A stretch of 64,000 nt of DNA from Lepidostoma basale (GCA_022606425.2 JAHDVF020000992.1:248001-312000); one strand, 5' to 3'. Positions 20,212 to 30,480 are shown, counted from the first letter of the stretch. A program made the numbers and translations. The notes: a model not told the origin generated them from the letters alone.

Positions 20212-20512
20212 ATGTTAATGTCGGTGAAGGCTGGATGGGCCGGCGATGGGACGGTCACGTGCAGAGGATGCCGTCATCGCGAACCCCAAAAAGATTGCTG
20301 GAGTGGCACCCAGGTGGTAGAAGACAAATTGGACGACCAAAGCTGCGATGGGAGGATGAAGTTGGGAGAGATGGGGCAAAATTGTTACAAGTGTCAAACT
20401 GGAGGGTCGAAGCAGAGGGCAGGAGGAGTTGGAGGAGAAGAATACTGGGGGCTAAGGCTCGATATGGGCTGTAGGGCCATTGAAGAAGAAGAAGATAAAA
20501 GAAATATGCATT
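20212..20512 (+). pseudogene. LINE C-terminal end with (GAA)n tail
   Basis: The frame at 20235-20474 reads RWDGHVQRMPSSRTPKRLLE, GRRQIGRPKLRWEDEVGRDG and LLQVSNWRVEAEGRRSWRRR, the usual C-terminal order of RTE-like proteins (GHV box, GRP box, W-x-x-A/R box). The tail GAAGAAGAAGA lies at 20483-20495. Only the last ~80 residues remain. Confidence 0.68.
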
Positions 20513-20803
20513 AAGGTCCGTAAATTTTTCAGTCTGGTCACATCTTGCGTGGAGACAAATATATTAACGCTTACTTATTTTAATGGCAAAATTGAAGGAC
20601 TTCGTAGTCCTGGCTGAAGACAGTCTTAGCTGCACAACATTAAAAACTGGATTGGAATTAGGAGCGTGAAGAAGTTATACCAGGAGGTGCAAGATAGAGA
20701 ATCCTTCACATAAGTGATTGCCGACACGTAGCATCCCAAGAACCAGCAAAGATGTTTGACTGAAAACCAATCCAAGGATTGAAACAAAAATAAAAACTGT
20801 TAA
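20513..20803. other. Intergenic, no gene
   Basis: No coding signature is evident. 20795-20816 joins 21297 as part of a group-1 repeat once the SINE insertion is removed. Confidence 0.4.
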
Positions 20804-20816
20804 AATATAAAACGCT

Positions 20817-21296
20817 AACTAACTAACTAACTAACCATCACGCCGTCTCCCCGAAAGGGTAGGCAGAAAGAATGGACTGTCACACTTTAACCGATGCGGC
20901 ACTCCATCCTTCTCTTTTCGCCCCGCGGGAGACGCGGTGTGATGGGTTGCGAACCTCATCGCCACCAATAGGCATCTCCCGCGCACACTTCGATCTTCCA
21001 ACATCCACAAAATAAATCTAAAACAAATAATATAAAATACAATGATATAAAATAAAATAACAAAATAAAAATAATTTAATACAAAATGTTATTTTTAGAT
21101 GGTGCACATTTGTCTATTTAATTTATGTTCCACGAATCTACCGTTTTTTAAATTTAGCACATAATGTTTTTCCGATGTTGCACATGTTGACATGGACGAT
21201 CCGGACTTTTGTGTTTATTTAATTTATGTTACACGTATCCACCGTTTTTTAAATTAGCTGTTATATGATTGAATTAATGTTCCACGTATCCACTTT
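20817..21296 (-). mobile_element. RTE-tailed SINE, longest copy, 13-bp target duplication
   Basis: Minus orientation. The (TTAG)n tail is at 20817-20834, the RTE-derived end at 20835-20890, then the body (ACCGCGTCTCCCGCGGGGC, GGCGATGAGGTTCGCAACC, GTGTGCGCGGGAGATGCC) and a further 5' half with repeated ACGTATCCACCGTTTTTTAA-type motifs (minus or plus). AATATAAAACGCT flanks both sides exactly (20804-20816 and 21297-21309), so the limits are certain. The element is 480 bp and non-coding. Confidence 0.8.
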
Positions 21297-21445
21297 AATA
21301 TAAAACGCTGTTTATGGTATCACAATTCTAATATCAATTACTTATAGTTTTTAGCAGTTTATCGTTTCATATAATTATTTTTTAAAATGAACTTCCATCA
21401 AGATATTTCAGTTAAATCATTTGATTATATTAAAAACGATTCTTT

Positions 21446-21690
21446 AATCATCATCATCGGCTGTCCCTAGTGTCCGAGGCAAACTGTCCTTCACGGTTGT
21501 GGGTCCGCATGTGACTGAAGAGCCCGATCCTGGACCCACATATTTTGGGGCATCTGGGGCAGGGGAAGGCGCCTGTAGTGGAGCCGTCACCGTCTCCCAG
21601 TGGTCTCTCCTTTCTCCTCCTCCTTTCAGAGGCGTCGACTCTGCGCTGTGCTTCAGAGTCTTGTGGACTCTGAAGCACAGCGCACCTGGA
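21446..21690 (-). pseudogene. LINE C-terminal zinc-finger end with (ATG)n tail
   Basis: Minus frame 21678-21454 has FPCPRCPKICGSRIGLFSHM followed by RTHNREG and DTRDSR-stop. C-x2-C-x12-H-x3-H is a C2H2 finger, and CPRC...SRIGLFSHMRTH is typical of the C-terminal finger of some LINE proteins. The ATGATGATG run at 21446-21457 is the tail. Upstream sequence is cut by the hairpin described separately. Confidence 0.65.
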
Positions 21691-21759
21691 CTTAAGAAGT
21701 GCATATTATAGAATCAATCAAGACTCTGATTCTATAATATGCACTTCTTTAGTCCAGGT
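21643..21759. repeat. Two abutting perfect or near-perfect hairpins
   Basis: Arms 21643-21660 and 21666-21683 (18 bp, perfect, 5-base loop) are followed with no gap by arms 21684-21716 and 21727-21759 (33 bp, one mismatch, 10-base loop). Confidence 0.85.
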
Positions 21760-22705
21760 TTCTGAACTAAACAACAGAGTAAACCAAACATGACACTTTA
21801 ATATTCCCTGTCTAAGTTTCAAATTCAGTTCAGTACAATGAATAACCATCTAAATAACCCTCACTGTTTCCAGAGTCATATAAATCTATAGATTATACGA
21901 ACACACAAAACGTTAAAAGTAAAAATATTCGCTGTGAGTGAAAATCTATTAATCACGTCCGTTTAAATTCTCGGATCGAAGATTATCGAACTATCGGGAC
22001 CGTTATGAGAAATATATTTTAAAGCACGTCTTGATTTATGTGACGTATTCAGTTTTGAGTTTAATCCACAGTAAAATATTTATGGTGTTTGGACTGACCA
22101 TTGCCAGGCCCGTACTTAATATTACTAGTGTCCATTGCAAAAACAATATGTTTTAATGTCCTGTCTATCATTGACTTAATTCATTCGAAGAAACCGCAAT
22201 TTGCATATGCCATATACATCCCGCAGACGTGACTTATTTTCATTTTTAAAAGGGATCTATTTTGTTTTTAAAATTATTATGGACATATTTTTTTAATAAA
22301 TTACAATTATTGCTTAAATTATGGCTCTTTTTTCTATTGATTCTTCTCTATTGACACTTTGTGTTATGGATTCATATTTGAATAAATATAACTGGACTTA
22401 GTATTGAATTTGACACTTTATTACACTTTTAACAGACATGTTTACGTTATAACACAACCTTTTTAAATGCACAAAAAATAATCATAATTAAAATTGTGTA
22501 CATTAAAAAGGGGTATGTTTATATGTATGTATAATATATATATTTATTATGAATATTTGTTAAAGCATGTGTTATAGAATAACTATGTTCATTGAATAAT
22601 AATTTTGTACATAGATATAACATCAATATAAAAAAATTATTTTACTGAAATATCTTGATATTATTTAATTATTATTGAAAATGAATCGTGAAAGTTCATT
22701 TTAAA
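21760..22705. other. Intergenic, nothing assignable
   Basis: AT-rich and apparently single-copy within the window. Confidence 0.4.
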
Positions 22706-22709
22706 TAAT

Positions 22710-22895
22710 AATGAAATAAAATGATGTTTTTAACTACTTTCCGTTTTGTCTTTATTTCGACAGCGACCGGTTTCGCCAGGCTTACTGGCATCGACAGACT
22801 GGTTCACCAGCCACACCAGTCTGTCGATGCCAGCGAGTCTGGCGAAACCGAAAAACGAAATAAACACAAAAATGGAAGTAGTTAAAAAAACATAT
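22710..22895. repeat. Group-2 palindrome
   Basis: Two inverted arms. Each carries ACCAGTCTGTCGATGCCAG. The left arm (minus) is complete through GAAACCGGTCGCTGTCGAAA; the right arm has lost the CGGTCGCTGTCG segment. Confidence 0.65.
22761..22801 (-). ncRNA. Hammerhead-ribozyme-like motif, group 2
   Basis: Minus strand: CAGU, CUGUCGA, U, GCCAG-UAAGC-CUGGC, GAAACCGGUC, GCUG. Stem I is CAGU/GCUG, stem II 5 bp, cleavage triplet GUC. A6 to U in the core argues against activity. Confidence 0.48.
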
Positions 22896-22924
22896 TTTTC
22901 TTCTATTTATTCTGTATTCGCCAT

Positions 22925-23160
22925 ACTTTGTGTTGTAGATGTTTTGTATTTTTCTTTTTTTTAAATACTTTGTATACATCACTAACTTTTTAAACAAATT
23001 AAAATTAAATATCAAACATGTTTCGGACTACCCAGCCCTTCCTCAGTGATATTATTATATATAGATATTTAAAATATTATAAAATGGTTTTCAAATATGG
23101 TCAGTTTAATTTTAATTTGTTTAAAAAGTGAGTGTTGTATACAAAGTTTATAAAAAAATA
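22925..23160. repeat. Group-4 palindromic repeat
   Basis: Outer arms with TACAAAGT and TTTAAACAAATTAAAATTAA (left) are inverted at 23110-23150 (TTTAATTTGTTTAAAAAGTG). The ribozyme-like core lies on the left arm; the right core is lost. Confidence 0.6.
23008..23053 (-). ncRNA. Hammerhead-ribozyme-like motif, best example
   Basis: Minus strand, in order: AAUAUCA; CUGAGGA, an exact CUGANGA box; one unpaired A; GGGCU, loop GGGU, AGUCC (5-bp stem II with one G-U); GAAACAUGUU, in which GAAA and a GUU triplet flank a 2-bp stem III; UGAUAUU. AAUAUCA and UGAUAUU pair perfectly as a 7-bp stem I, so all three helices and all conserved core bases are present. The one departure from the minimal consensus is the extra A between the box and stem II, which the sister families also show. 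Confidence 0.6.
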
Positions 23161-23465
23161 AAATATATTAAACATCTTATTATTTAATATCTATATGTAT
23201 AAATAGTATAATTAAAAACTTGTCTTATATCTAAGTCACAGGGAAAACCGGCCCTGGCGTGCCTTTTAATTTCTTAAATCTTTACATCGATTTGTAAAAC
23301 CACTTACAAAACTAAGCATAACGTATATTTAAGAAGTCTGAAGCAATTCCCCTACTGATTTATATGTAACGTGGAAGGCGGTATGGAAATGTGTAACGAA
23401 GATTTATATTCCATGCCGCGCTAATGATGGCTTCCACACTCCCAACTTTCCATCAATAAACTTAA
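23160..23465. other. Intergenic, nothing assignable
   Basis: No repeat family recognised; short CACAGGGAAAACCGGCCCTG patch at 23237. Confidence 0.35.
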
Positions 23466-23570
23466 TAACTAACTAACTCACCATCACGTATATTCATCGA
23501 AGAAGTTGGCAAAGAGAATGGACCGCCATACGGCTGTGTCCCGCACCTCGAGCTTCTTTTAAATCAATCA
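23466..23570 (-). pseudogene. RTE-like LINE extreme 3' end
   Basis: A (GTTA)n tail remnant (ACTAACTAACTCACCATCAC), then GGCAAAGAGAATGGACCGCC, the SILSAYP-region codons. Truncated after ~80 bp. Confidence 0.55.
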
Positions 23571-23571
23571 A

Positions 23572-24080
23572 TTTATTTACTCAAAAGACATTACTAAGAG
23601 CATAAATGTTTAAGGCATCTATTGAGGACAGGTAAAATGTCCGACCGTAAACGAAGACAGTCGTCAGGATTGTTAATATCTAGGAATAATTTCAGATCAT
23701 CGCCAAATAAATAAATCGCGAAAGGTTTATCACCTTCGTAATATCATTTATGAAGATGGTGAAGAGGAGTGGGCCTAGGTTTGAACCTTGTGGCACCCCT
23801 GAATTTACAAGAAAAGATAAATTCCGTTCAGAAGAATTGTTTTCTCCCCTCGAGGCAACTAATGAAAAATATAATCAACTGAGAAGAGAATCCAATTTTA
23901 GATAGCTTTGCTATCAATATCGTTGTTCACAGTATCAAAGGCCTTTGAGAAATCATTATATGAACAGTCAACTTGGTGACCATTATCCAAGGCCCTTGTT
24001 ATGTATTCTGGGAATACAATCAGATTATTTTCAGTAGAACGCCCCTTCCTGAATCTATGCTGTTCTGTTATGATATAGGG
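23572..24080 (-). pseudogene. jockey/CR1-like LINE RT core with internal deletion
   Basis: On the minus strand the classical RT boxes follow one another in several frames: QHRFRKGRSTENNLIV, DFSKAFDTVNNDI, GVPQGSNLGPLLF-type (now frameshifted) and a FGDDLKLFLDI active-site box (FADD altered to FGDD). About 20 codons later the sequence jumps directly to the 3' UTR (CTGTCCTCAATAGATGCCTT) and the TTGATT tail. Compared with 9020-10016 roughly 800 bp are missing. It is the only place in the window where the RT palm motifs upstream of the active site can be seen. Confidence 0.7.
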
Positions 24081-24109
24081 GTCGACTTTAGAAAATATAA
24101 ATTTGTTCT

Positions 24110-24180
24110 TCTATATTCATACATTGTAACATGCAAGCTCGTAGATTTTTCCGACTTCGAATATGCTCGTTCGAGATCGC
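24110..24180 (-). pseudogene. RTE-like LINE short fragment
   Basis: CATACATTGTAACATGCAAG and GTAGATTTTTCCGACTTCG correspond to the NRRACM and MN codons read on the minus strand. Confidence 0.45.
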
Positions 24181-24194
24181 TTGAGGAACAACAG

Positions 24195-24440
24195 AATTAT
24201 AGAGATATGAAAGGTTGAGGATATTATAAGATAAAGGAGATAGCGGAGGAGTTACTGGTACGGTCATGTCCAAAGAATGGACACCACCAAACTCCCCTAT
24301 ATTACACTACATTATAAACCTCATGGAAAACCTCCTAAAAGATGGAAGGACAGCTAGGAATCCACCATACAGGAGGAGAAACCCTCTGGAGAACCGACCA
24401 CATAGGTCTACAACATGCAGAAAAAGAAGAAGTATTTGTT
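24195..24440 (+). pseudogene. LINE C-terminal end with GAA-rich tail
   Basis: A plus-strand end of the family seen in minus at 14921 and 30180: a GHVQRMDTTK-like box (GGTCATGTCCAAAGAATGGA), KDGRTARNPPYRRRNPL, and a terminal AAAAAGAAGAAG. Broken frames. Confidence 0.55.
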
Positions 24441-24484
24441 TATATTTTTAAAATCTATTAATTTGGTAATGCCATGAGTTACTC

Positions 24485-24905
24485 TTTAGGCATTCCAAAA
24501 AAGTCCTATATAACACAACATCTCAAAGAACTTCAGTGACTTAAGAGTCCAGAAAGAATCCAGTAAAAACTCTGCTGGACAGTCTTCAAAGCGCTACATG
24601 GAATGGCTCCAAATTATATATCCGAACTCTGTATAACGGACAGCCTAAATACAAGGAAATCCACACTTCGCTCGGCGAACTCCTATAGAAAGAAAGATTA
24701 GTTGAGCCAAAGCATTGCCCTGGTAAAAATTTCGGGGATCGAGCGTTTGCGGTAGCCGGTACATTAGCTTAGAACAATCTTCCTTCACACTTCAGATGCA
24801 TAAATGATCCGACATACCTCAATCGAATATCAATCAGATGCAGCGTTCACATTTAGATTTAAAACACGTCTTAATGCGCCCTTGAAGTGATTAGATTACA
24901 AAAAA
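24485..24905 (+). pseudogene. CR1/L2-like LINE C-terminus
   Basis: In the three plus frames: ALHGMAPNYISELC, TRKSTLRSANSYRKK and AFTFRFKTRLNAPLK. This is the tail of CR1/L2-type proteins (HWLPV...YKALHGLAP-Y...R-LRS...TFK-LKT). A GCGCCCTTGAAGTGATTAG end follows, similar to the ATT-tailed LINE ends at 30060. Multiple stops. Confidence 0.6.
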
Positions 24906-25084
24906 TGCGCTTTAAAAGTTAGCATATTATTACTATTATTTTTTTCCTCGATAGAATTCATAAAAAAATAGTAAGATTTGTTCGTAAATTTAAAGTTCTT
25001 CTGGTGATTGAGGTATATAAAATGTCGTGAGCCTATCTTCGCAAATGAACCAGTGGAGACTGTTGTCAAAGGTGGCCTCAAATT

Positions 25085-25345
25085 ACATACATACTCGTAC
25101 ATAAAAACTATCACACAGTTTCCCCGAAAGGGTACCCATGTAGAATGGACCACCATAATACTCAACCCTGATACACCTATATAGGTTTTTGCACCTTCAT
25201 ACAGCAAGTCATATACGTTCGTTGATTTTTCCGACTTCTAGCATAGCCGACCATTAAAATATGGTTAATTTTCGCAATTCTGCAAACCATTCGTATCGTT
25301 AACGTTTACTTTCTTTACCATTGTAATGCATGGATGAAGAAAGAA
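25085..25345 (-). pseudogene. RTE-like LINE 3' end, strongly decayed
   Basis: Minus strand traces: SILSAYP region, CMNVEEA region, DVNGTR region and MVKKV region (ACGTTTACTTTCTTTACCAT). No open frame longer than ~30 codons. Confidence 0.55.
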
Positions 25346-25384
25346 TGGCAACAAATTATCATATCAAAAATATACTTAAACTAT

Positions 25385-25610
25385 CCATAACTTTGTTATA
25401 TTAAAATAAATTTAAATAGTCCATTCTTTTGGCCGAAACACTATGATACTTCAACATAATTACTGTTAAAATTTAAAACACTGTTATATTATCACAATTA
25501 ATTTTTATTCACAGTACAGTATTGCGACGTTTATTGTAAAACCTGATGATGCGAACATCGGTTGGCGGTGAAAAAAAAAATTGTGTTATAAATTTTAACA
25601 GTAAAATAAA
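25385..25610. repeat. Group-1 palindromic repeat, degraded
   Basis: AGTCCATTCTTTTGGCCGAA, ACTGTTAAAATTTAAAACAC and, at 25541, CCTGATGATGCGAACATCGG with GTGAAAAAAA instead of GAAACAGC. CUGAUGA is intact here but the 3' half is lost. Confidence 0.45.
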
Positions 25611-26228
25611 CTTCATAAATGAAAATTCTTCATTATTTTAAAAGTTCATAAGTGAAACTAAATAACAACCAACAAATTTCAAAAAATAACCTTAGAATTC
25701 AGGCATAAATGCCTGTTTTATTTCTTGAAATGAGTTCAGTAAACAAATTTGACGGACATAGCTTTAATGTGGGCAACATCTCTGTGCCATTATGATTAGT
25801 CTATTTATCACGCTTATGATGATAAAACCTATGATAATTAAACCACCTAAGGTGTGCTTAGCATTTGAGTTCTTGATTAGATCCAGCCATCTCAATTTGG
25901 ATAAAATAATTAATATCTAAATTTGGTCAGCCGAGAACTACACACATAATTGAGGTCAGCAGTTATATTTATTTGCGAGTTGCCGTGGGAAAGAATGTTC
26001 TGAAAACAAGTGTGTATTTTAAGTTACAATACGGATTAATGATATGTTGACATTTTGGGTTTGGCTAGTTAATTATGTGTTCAAAAACCGATTTACGAGT
26101 ATGTTTCTGATGCTGTCAACAGTCTTCGCAGCAACTTGTCTCGATTGATATGGCTGCTATTTCGACAGCAGATAAATTCATTAAAGTTTACACGTCAGCA
26201 AACTCTGAATCAACTAATTTTTATTTCA
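25611..26228. other. Intergenic, nothing assignable
   Basis: AT-rich, apparently unique in the window. Confidence 0.4.
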
Positions 26229-26650
26229 TTATTCTTCTTCTTTTTTTTCTTCCTCAGCCTATTCCCGTCCACTCCTAGACAAAGGTCTCCTCCAGTCGCT
26301 TCCATGTCGCTGTCCTGTGCAGACTGCATCCAGGTTATTCCGACATGTCTGTTCAGGTCATCTTTCCACCGTAGTTGCGGTCGCGCTGCACTTTTCTTTG
26401 CCGTCCACGGTCTCCAAATCAGTAGTCTTCTTGTCCACTTTTCATCTGAGCTTCTGGCTACGTGACCCGCCCATTGCCATTGTAGAGTCGTCACCCGGTG
26501 GATGATGTCAGTGACTTGTTCTTTCTCTAACCGTATCGTTTCTGACTCTGTCTCTTAGGCTTATTCCTAACATGGCTCTTTCCATGGCTCTTTGGGTCAC
26601 TCGCAGTTTCTCGGCACTTTTCTTGGACAATTTCATTATTATTATTGATT
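26229..26650 (-). pseudogene. RTE-like LINE C-terminus (second family)
   Basis: Minus frame 26494-26210: LQWQWAGHVARSSDEKWTRR, WRPWTAKKSAARPQLRWKDD and VGITWMQSAQDSDMEATGG. This is the C-terminal signature of RTE proteins of the WQWAGH type, with an A/G-rich end (AAGAAAAAAAAGAAGAAG). The upstream part to 26650 (AKKSAEKLRVTQRAMERAML-like) is frameshifted. Sister copies: 60931-61660 and 62965-63215. Confidence 0.68.
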
Positions 26651-26659
26651 AATATTATT

Positions 26660-26960
26660 CTTTCTTTCTTTCATCTCGGCGCTACATCACGTTGTGGGAT
26701 TTGGCCTCTTCCACAACAGTCCTCCGCTGGCTCCTGTCCCTGGCCACCCCTCTCCATTCTTCAGGTCTTTCCAGTTTCCTTCAATCGTTAGTCCTTATGT
26801 TTTTGCCTGGGTCGTTTTCATTGAAGAGTCCAAGTTCCAAGGCGATTGTGTCGGTGTTTGTAATCATATGTATCTTTAGCATGCAGGGTGATTTGCCCTG
26901 CTATGCATGCCCTGCCCCTATTTATCGGAGCTTGTGACCGGCAGCTGCTTAGAAAACAAA
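26660..26960 (-). pseudogene. LINE C-terminal fragment
   Basis: Read on the minus strand: GKNIRTND, EEWRGVARDRSQRRTVVEEA and SHNVM, a W-x-x-x-A-x-DR-x-x-R-x-x-V-x-x-A tail typical of the last residues of LINE proteins. Family uncertain. Confidence 0.5.
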
Positions 26961-27728
26961 TCTCTCATCAAAGACGGAGAGTATAAATTTCTACACTCCG
27001 CCTATGGTGACACAAAAACGCATCTAATATCAAATGTCAATTTCCCACTTACAGAATTGAATATCTACAAATTATTTTTTTGATTCATATGTTGTCAACC
27101 TAGTGGTGATATAATTAGTTTGGTAGTTTAAACGGGAAATTATAACAAGTAAACAAAAACAAACACAACCACAAAAGTAGACTATGATATATAAATAAAA
27201 AGAAATGATCGTCTGTATGCCATAATGGCTTATAAACTACTCGACCAATGTCGCTGAAATTTTTATTTTGTACTTATGAAATTAAATCCAAGATCCTAAA
27301 TTTAAAAATATTATTTTATTTTTCAAAAAGATAATCGAGTGCGTGTTTTATGAGAATGACATGTTTCATCTTGCATTTTAAACAGAGACAATAGATCAAA
27401 ATAAGATTTTATTTATAATATTTTCCTTCAAATGATAAATGTATTATATTTTTATTATAAAAATACGCGATTACGATTTGAGAAATACCTTAAACAATAC
27501 CATTTTATGTAATCCAGCTTCAATAAAACTTTAAAATTAATTTTTAATTTTAAAACATAATAGTTTTTCAATTCCCGTTCATCTTTTACAAAGATAATGA
27601 TTTTTAGAGCTAAGTATTTAAAACTTCAAAATATAATATTATGCACTTTGAATTCAATAACAAAATAAACTTATTTGTTAATTAATTAGCGTTACAAATT
27701 TGGTACTTCAGTTTATCTTTCCTAATTT
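26960..27728. other. Mostly unassigned
   Basis: A Helitron-like trace at about 27185-27300 (GGCTTATAAACTACTCGACC) and a MITE-A scrap at 27345-27372 (TTATGAGAATGACATGTTTC). Otherwise AT-rich. Confidence 0.35.
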
Positions 27729-27729
27729 T

Positions 27730-28240
27730 GGTTCACGTATTGTAAAATACTCTTAAAAAGTGGCATAACAACATATTCATGCATCGTGTAATGCACGCAC
27801 GTCTTTTCACGTAACCGACATTCAATATTTGATTTATTTGAACGTGCCACGTTTTCCCCGGTTTTCCTCTATTTCTAGTTCCATTTACATCTTTAACGTA
27901 TACTTTTTTAACCATTCTTTCTTCATTAATTCTTTCCATCTGTCCAAATTATCTTAATGATCCTTTCATTATTTTGTTCATAACACCATCATTCGCACCG
28001 CATTCACTTCTTATATTATCATTCAACACTCTATCATACACAGAATATACAGACATTCGTCTAAGAGATCTCATTTTTACTGCATTTATTACACTTTCAT
28101 CCTTCTTTTGACATTTAATATTTGACTCGGCCTTCCTCTATTTCTAGCTCCGTTCATGTCGTTTAAATATACCTTCGTCAGCATTCTGTCGTCTCATCTT
28201 CGTCACCATCGTAACGACCTATTATAGTATATTTATTAAT
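27730..28240 (-). pseudogene. RTE-like LINE fragments, two copies in series
   Basis: 27757-28112 covers NRRACITRCMN back through NRGKPGKTWHVQINQILNVG, MERINEERMVKKVYVKDVNG, GSLR and the SLRRMC region. At 28113 the sequence jumps back to a second partial copy (the tail of a DQ-like block, SARNRGRPS-type, then TTCGTCAGCATTCTGTCGTC). Neither has a 3' tail. Confidence 0.62.
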
Positions 28241-28738
28241 AGCATACTTATTTCACTTAAATAGTTAATTAATCTTTACACGTTTCATAGATACAATGTC
28301 TTCATCATCCAATCGATCTTTGTATTCTTCCGACTAATCACTGTGAAGGAATGCCTCTTTAATTATTGTGGATACTTTTTTTTGTATTTAGAATGTGTTG
28401 TATCTTACTCCTGACAATCACTTTCTTAAATGACGAACTACCGTTGATACGTTGATAATGTTACAGTCTTTAGATCGACCTACGCGCTTTGCTTTACTTT
28501 AATATTTCAATCAGATATTAAATTGATTATTTCTGTTTTGGTCCAGCTACGGCGGCGGCGCTTGCGGCTATTTCGCTCCAATTCAGTCTTATTAATTTCC
28601 CGTCACATGTTACGAATAAGGTGTGCTTAGATAATTTATTGGTCTCAAAAAACTCACCGTAATCCTAAGTTCAGTTGTTCTAAAGGGTCCGTAAGTTAAA
28701 TTCTGTTTTAAAATTCTATTTAGAAAACGTTATCCATC
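28240..28738. other. Intergenic, nothing assignable
   Basis: A CGGCGGCGGCGC patch at 28552 is the only compositional feature. Confidence 0.4.
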
Positions 28739-28739
28739 C

Positions 28740-29500
28740 AGAATGAAAATAAACAAAGGTTCAACTAAGGTAATGCCCGTGGGTAGAGATAAGGAGATTG
28801 CTGGAACTGCGATCAAGAATGTAAATACTTTTGTTTACCTGGGGAGCAGGAGATGGTCAATCCAAGAAAGACGTAGAAAGTCGTATCATCACCAGGCTAA
28901 ACTTGCCTTCAACAAAAAGTCTAAAATATTCGAGTCCAACAACATAGACCTGAACTTTTAAAAACATTGGTGTGGAGTGTTTTACTGTACGATTGCGAGA
29001 ATTGGTGCCTGGGCGAAAGAGAGCGGAAAAGCCTGGAGGCATTTGAAATGTGGATCTACCGACGAGTTGCCCATGTTTCATGGAGGGACCACATTACAAA
29101 TGAAGAGGTTCTCAGCAGAGTTGAAGAGAGTAGTCACGTGTTGAACACCATAGCGGAGAGGCGCGCAAGATGGATTGGTCGTGTGTTGCGACACGAATGT
29201 TTCCTGCATAATGTGTTAGAGAGAATGGTCGAGGTATCGATTGGCAGAAGACGACCTCGCCAAGAGTACCTAGACCAGATTTGGAGAGATATGGGCTGCA
29301 CCTCTTATGCGGAGTTGAAGAGAGTTGCTGAGGACCGAGCGGAGTGGAATAGGAGGTGCGTCGCGTCGCCTTGCTGCAGACCAGTCATTAGATTAACACC
29401 GGAGAAGAAGATCCATCTAGCTGCAGGTCTATGGAAATACACTGTTTGTGTATCATAGGATTTGGACCTGGATACTGCGTAAACCCTTCGAAACTATTAA
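28740..29500 (+). pseudogene. LINE RT-thumb to C-terminus
   Basis: First frame: MKINKGSTKVMPVGR, KNVNTFVYLGSRR. Second frame from 28967: VWSVLLYDCENWCLGERERK, FEMWIYRRVAHVSWRDHITN, EVLSRVEES, RRARWIGRVLRHECFLHNVL, GRRRPRQEYLDQIWRDMGC and ELKRVAEDRAEWNRRC. This is the canonical post-palm order of RTE-like LINEs and is nearly complete over ~230 codons with one frame change near 28950. The family also appears (C-terminus only) at 31995-32205, minus. Confidence 0.72.
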
Positions 29501-29529
29501 ATTTCTTCTTCTTCTTCTTCCCTATGTGA

Positions 29530-30130
29530 TATTATATATTCCCTGATGGTGGAGAGGCTGCAGAATAAATGTCTGCGATACCTCTACCTTAGGGAGTATG
29601 AATATTACCCGTGGCTCTTTCCGACTGATTTCCGAGAGCTACCGGTCACTCGAGAGGAGACGAAACATTCACTTGGGTGTTCACTTCTTTCGACTGATAG
29701 GCGGTTGTATACACAACTCAGAAATCCCGAATGATGTAGGTCTTTTCGTCCCTGATAATTGACTTCGACAAAGGGGCCAAAGATTGTTTTATCTCCCACG
29801 ATGCAAAACCAACCTGCCAATGGTTATCCCGGTAGGTAGAGCAATATATTTACTTAATCGTATCACCTCGGAATTTGGCGTATTTTGTGATAGTCTGGCT
29901 CACCTGAAGGAAGCACTGTCGTTTTTGTAAATGTATATTCATTTTATTAATTTGTCAAATCTTATGTTTCTCGCTCTTTTTATTATTTTATTATGTTTTA
30001 ATTATTATTGTGTATCTCTAACTTGTATTCTTAGTTTATTGGAAAATAATTGGAAAATAATTAAGCGCCCTTGAGGTGAGCTATTCACGAAAACGGCGCT
30101 ATACAAATTAGCCTAATTATTATTATTATA
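29530..30130 (+). pseudogene. jockey/CR1-like LINE C-terminus with (ATT)n tail
   Basis: VERLQNKCLRYLYLREYEYY, then by frameshift GVHFFRLIGGCIHNSE, LRQRGQRLFYLPRCKTNLPM and VGRAIYLLNRITSEFGVF. The UTR contains AGCGCCCTTGAGGTGAGCTA and TACAAATTAGCCTAATTATT with an ATT tail. It is a relative of the 9020 element but with a different 3' UTR and tail, so a distinct subfamily. Confidence 0.7.
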
Positions 30131-30169
30131 TAATTCTGTAATGCTTAGGATATATTTAAATAAATAAAT

Positions 30170-30480
30170 GAAATGATATGTTCTCCAGAGGGTTGGTCCT
30201 CCTATTAGGCGGATTCCTAGCTAGCTTTCCGTCTTTAAAGAGGTCTTTCACAAGGACGAGTCTTATGTGGCTGATGATATAGAGCAATAGACATAAATGG
30301 CATAGAAGATTTCCATTGCTCCCATTACTCGAAATTCATCCCCATCTGTAGGGGTGTAGTGCTATAAAGGAGAGTCTGGTAGTGTCCATTCTTCGGACAT
30401 GACCGTACCAGTCCCTACATCTCTGTCTACTCCATCTTATAATATCCTCAGCCAGTCTCAGCAATTATCAAACGAACCAA
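30170..30480 (-). pseudogene. LINE C-terminal fragment
   Basis: Minus copy of the family at 14921 and 24195 (CTCCAGAGGGTTGGTCCTCC, GGACATGACCGTACCAGTCC). Frame broken. Confidence 0.5.

Noticed and set aside
20212..20514. 100-codon frame beginning MLMSVKAGWAGDG as a gene
   Set aside because: It is a shadow of the LINE frame at 20235-20474.
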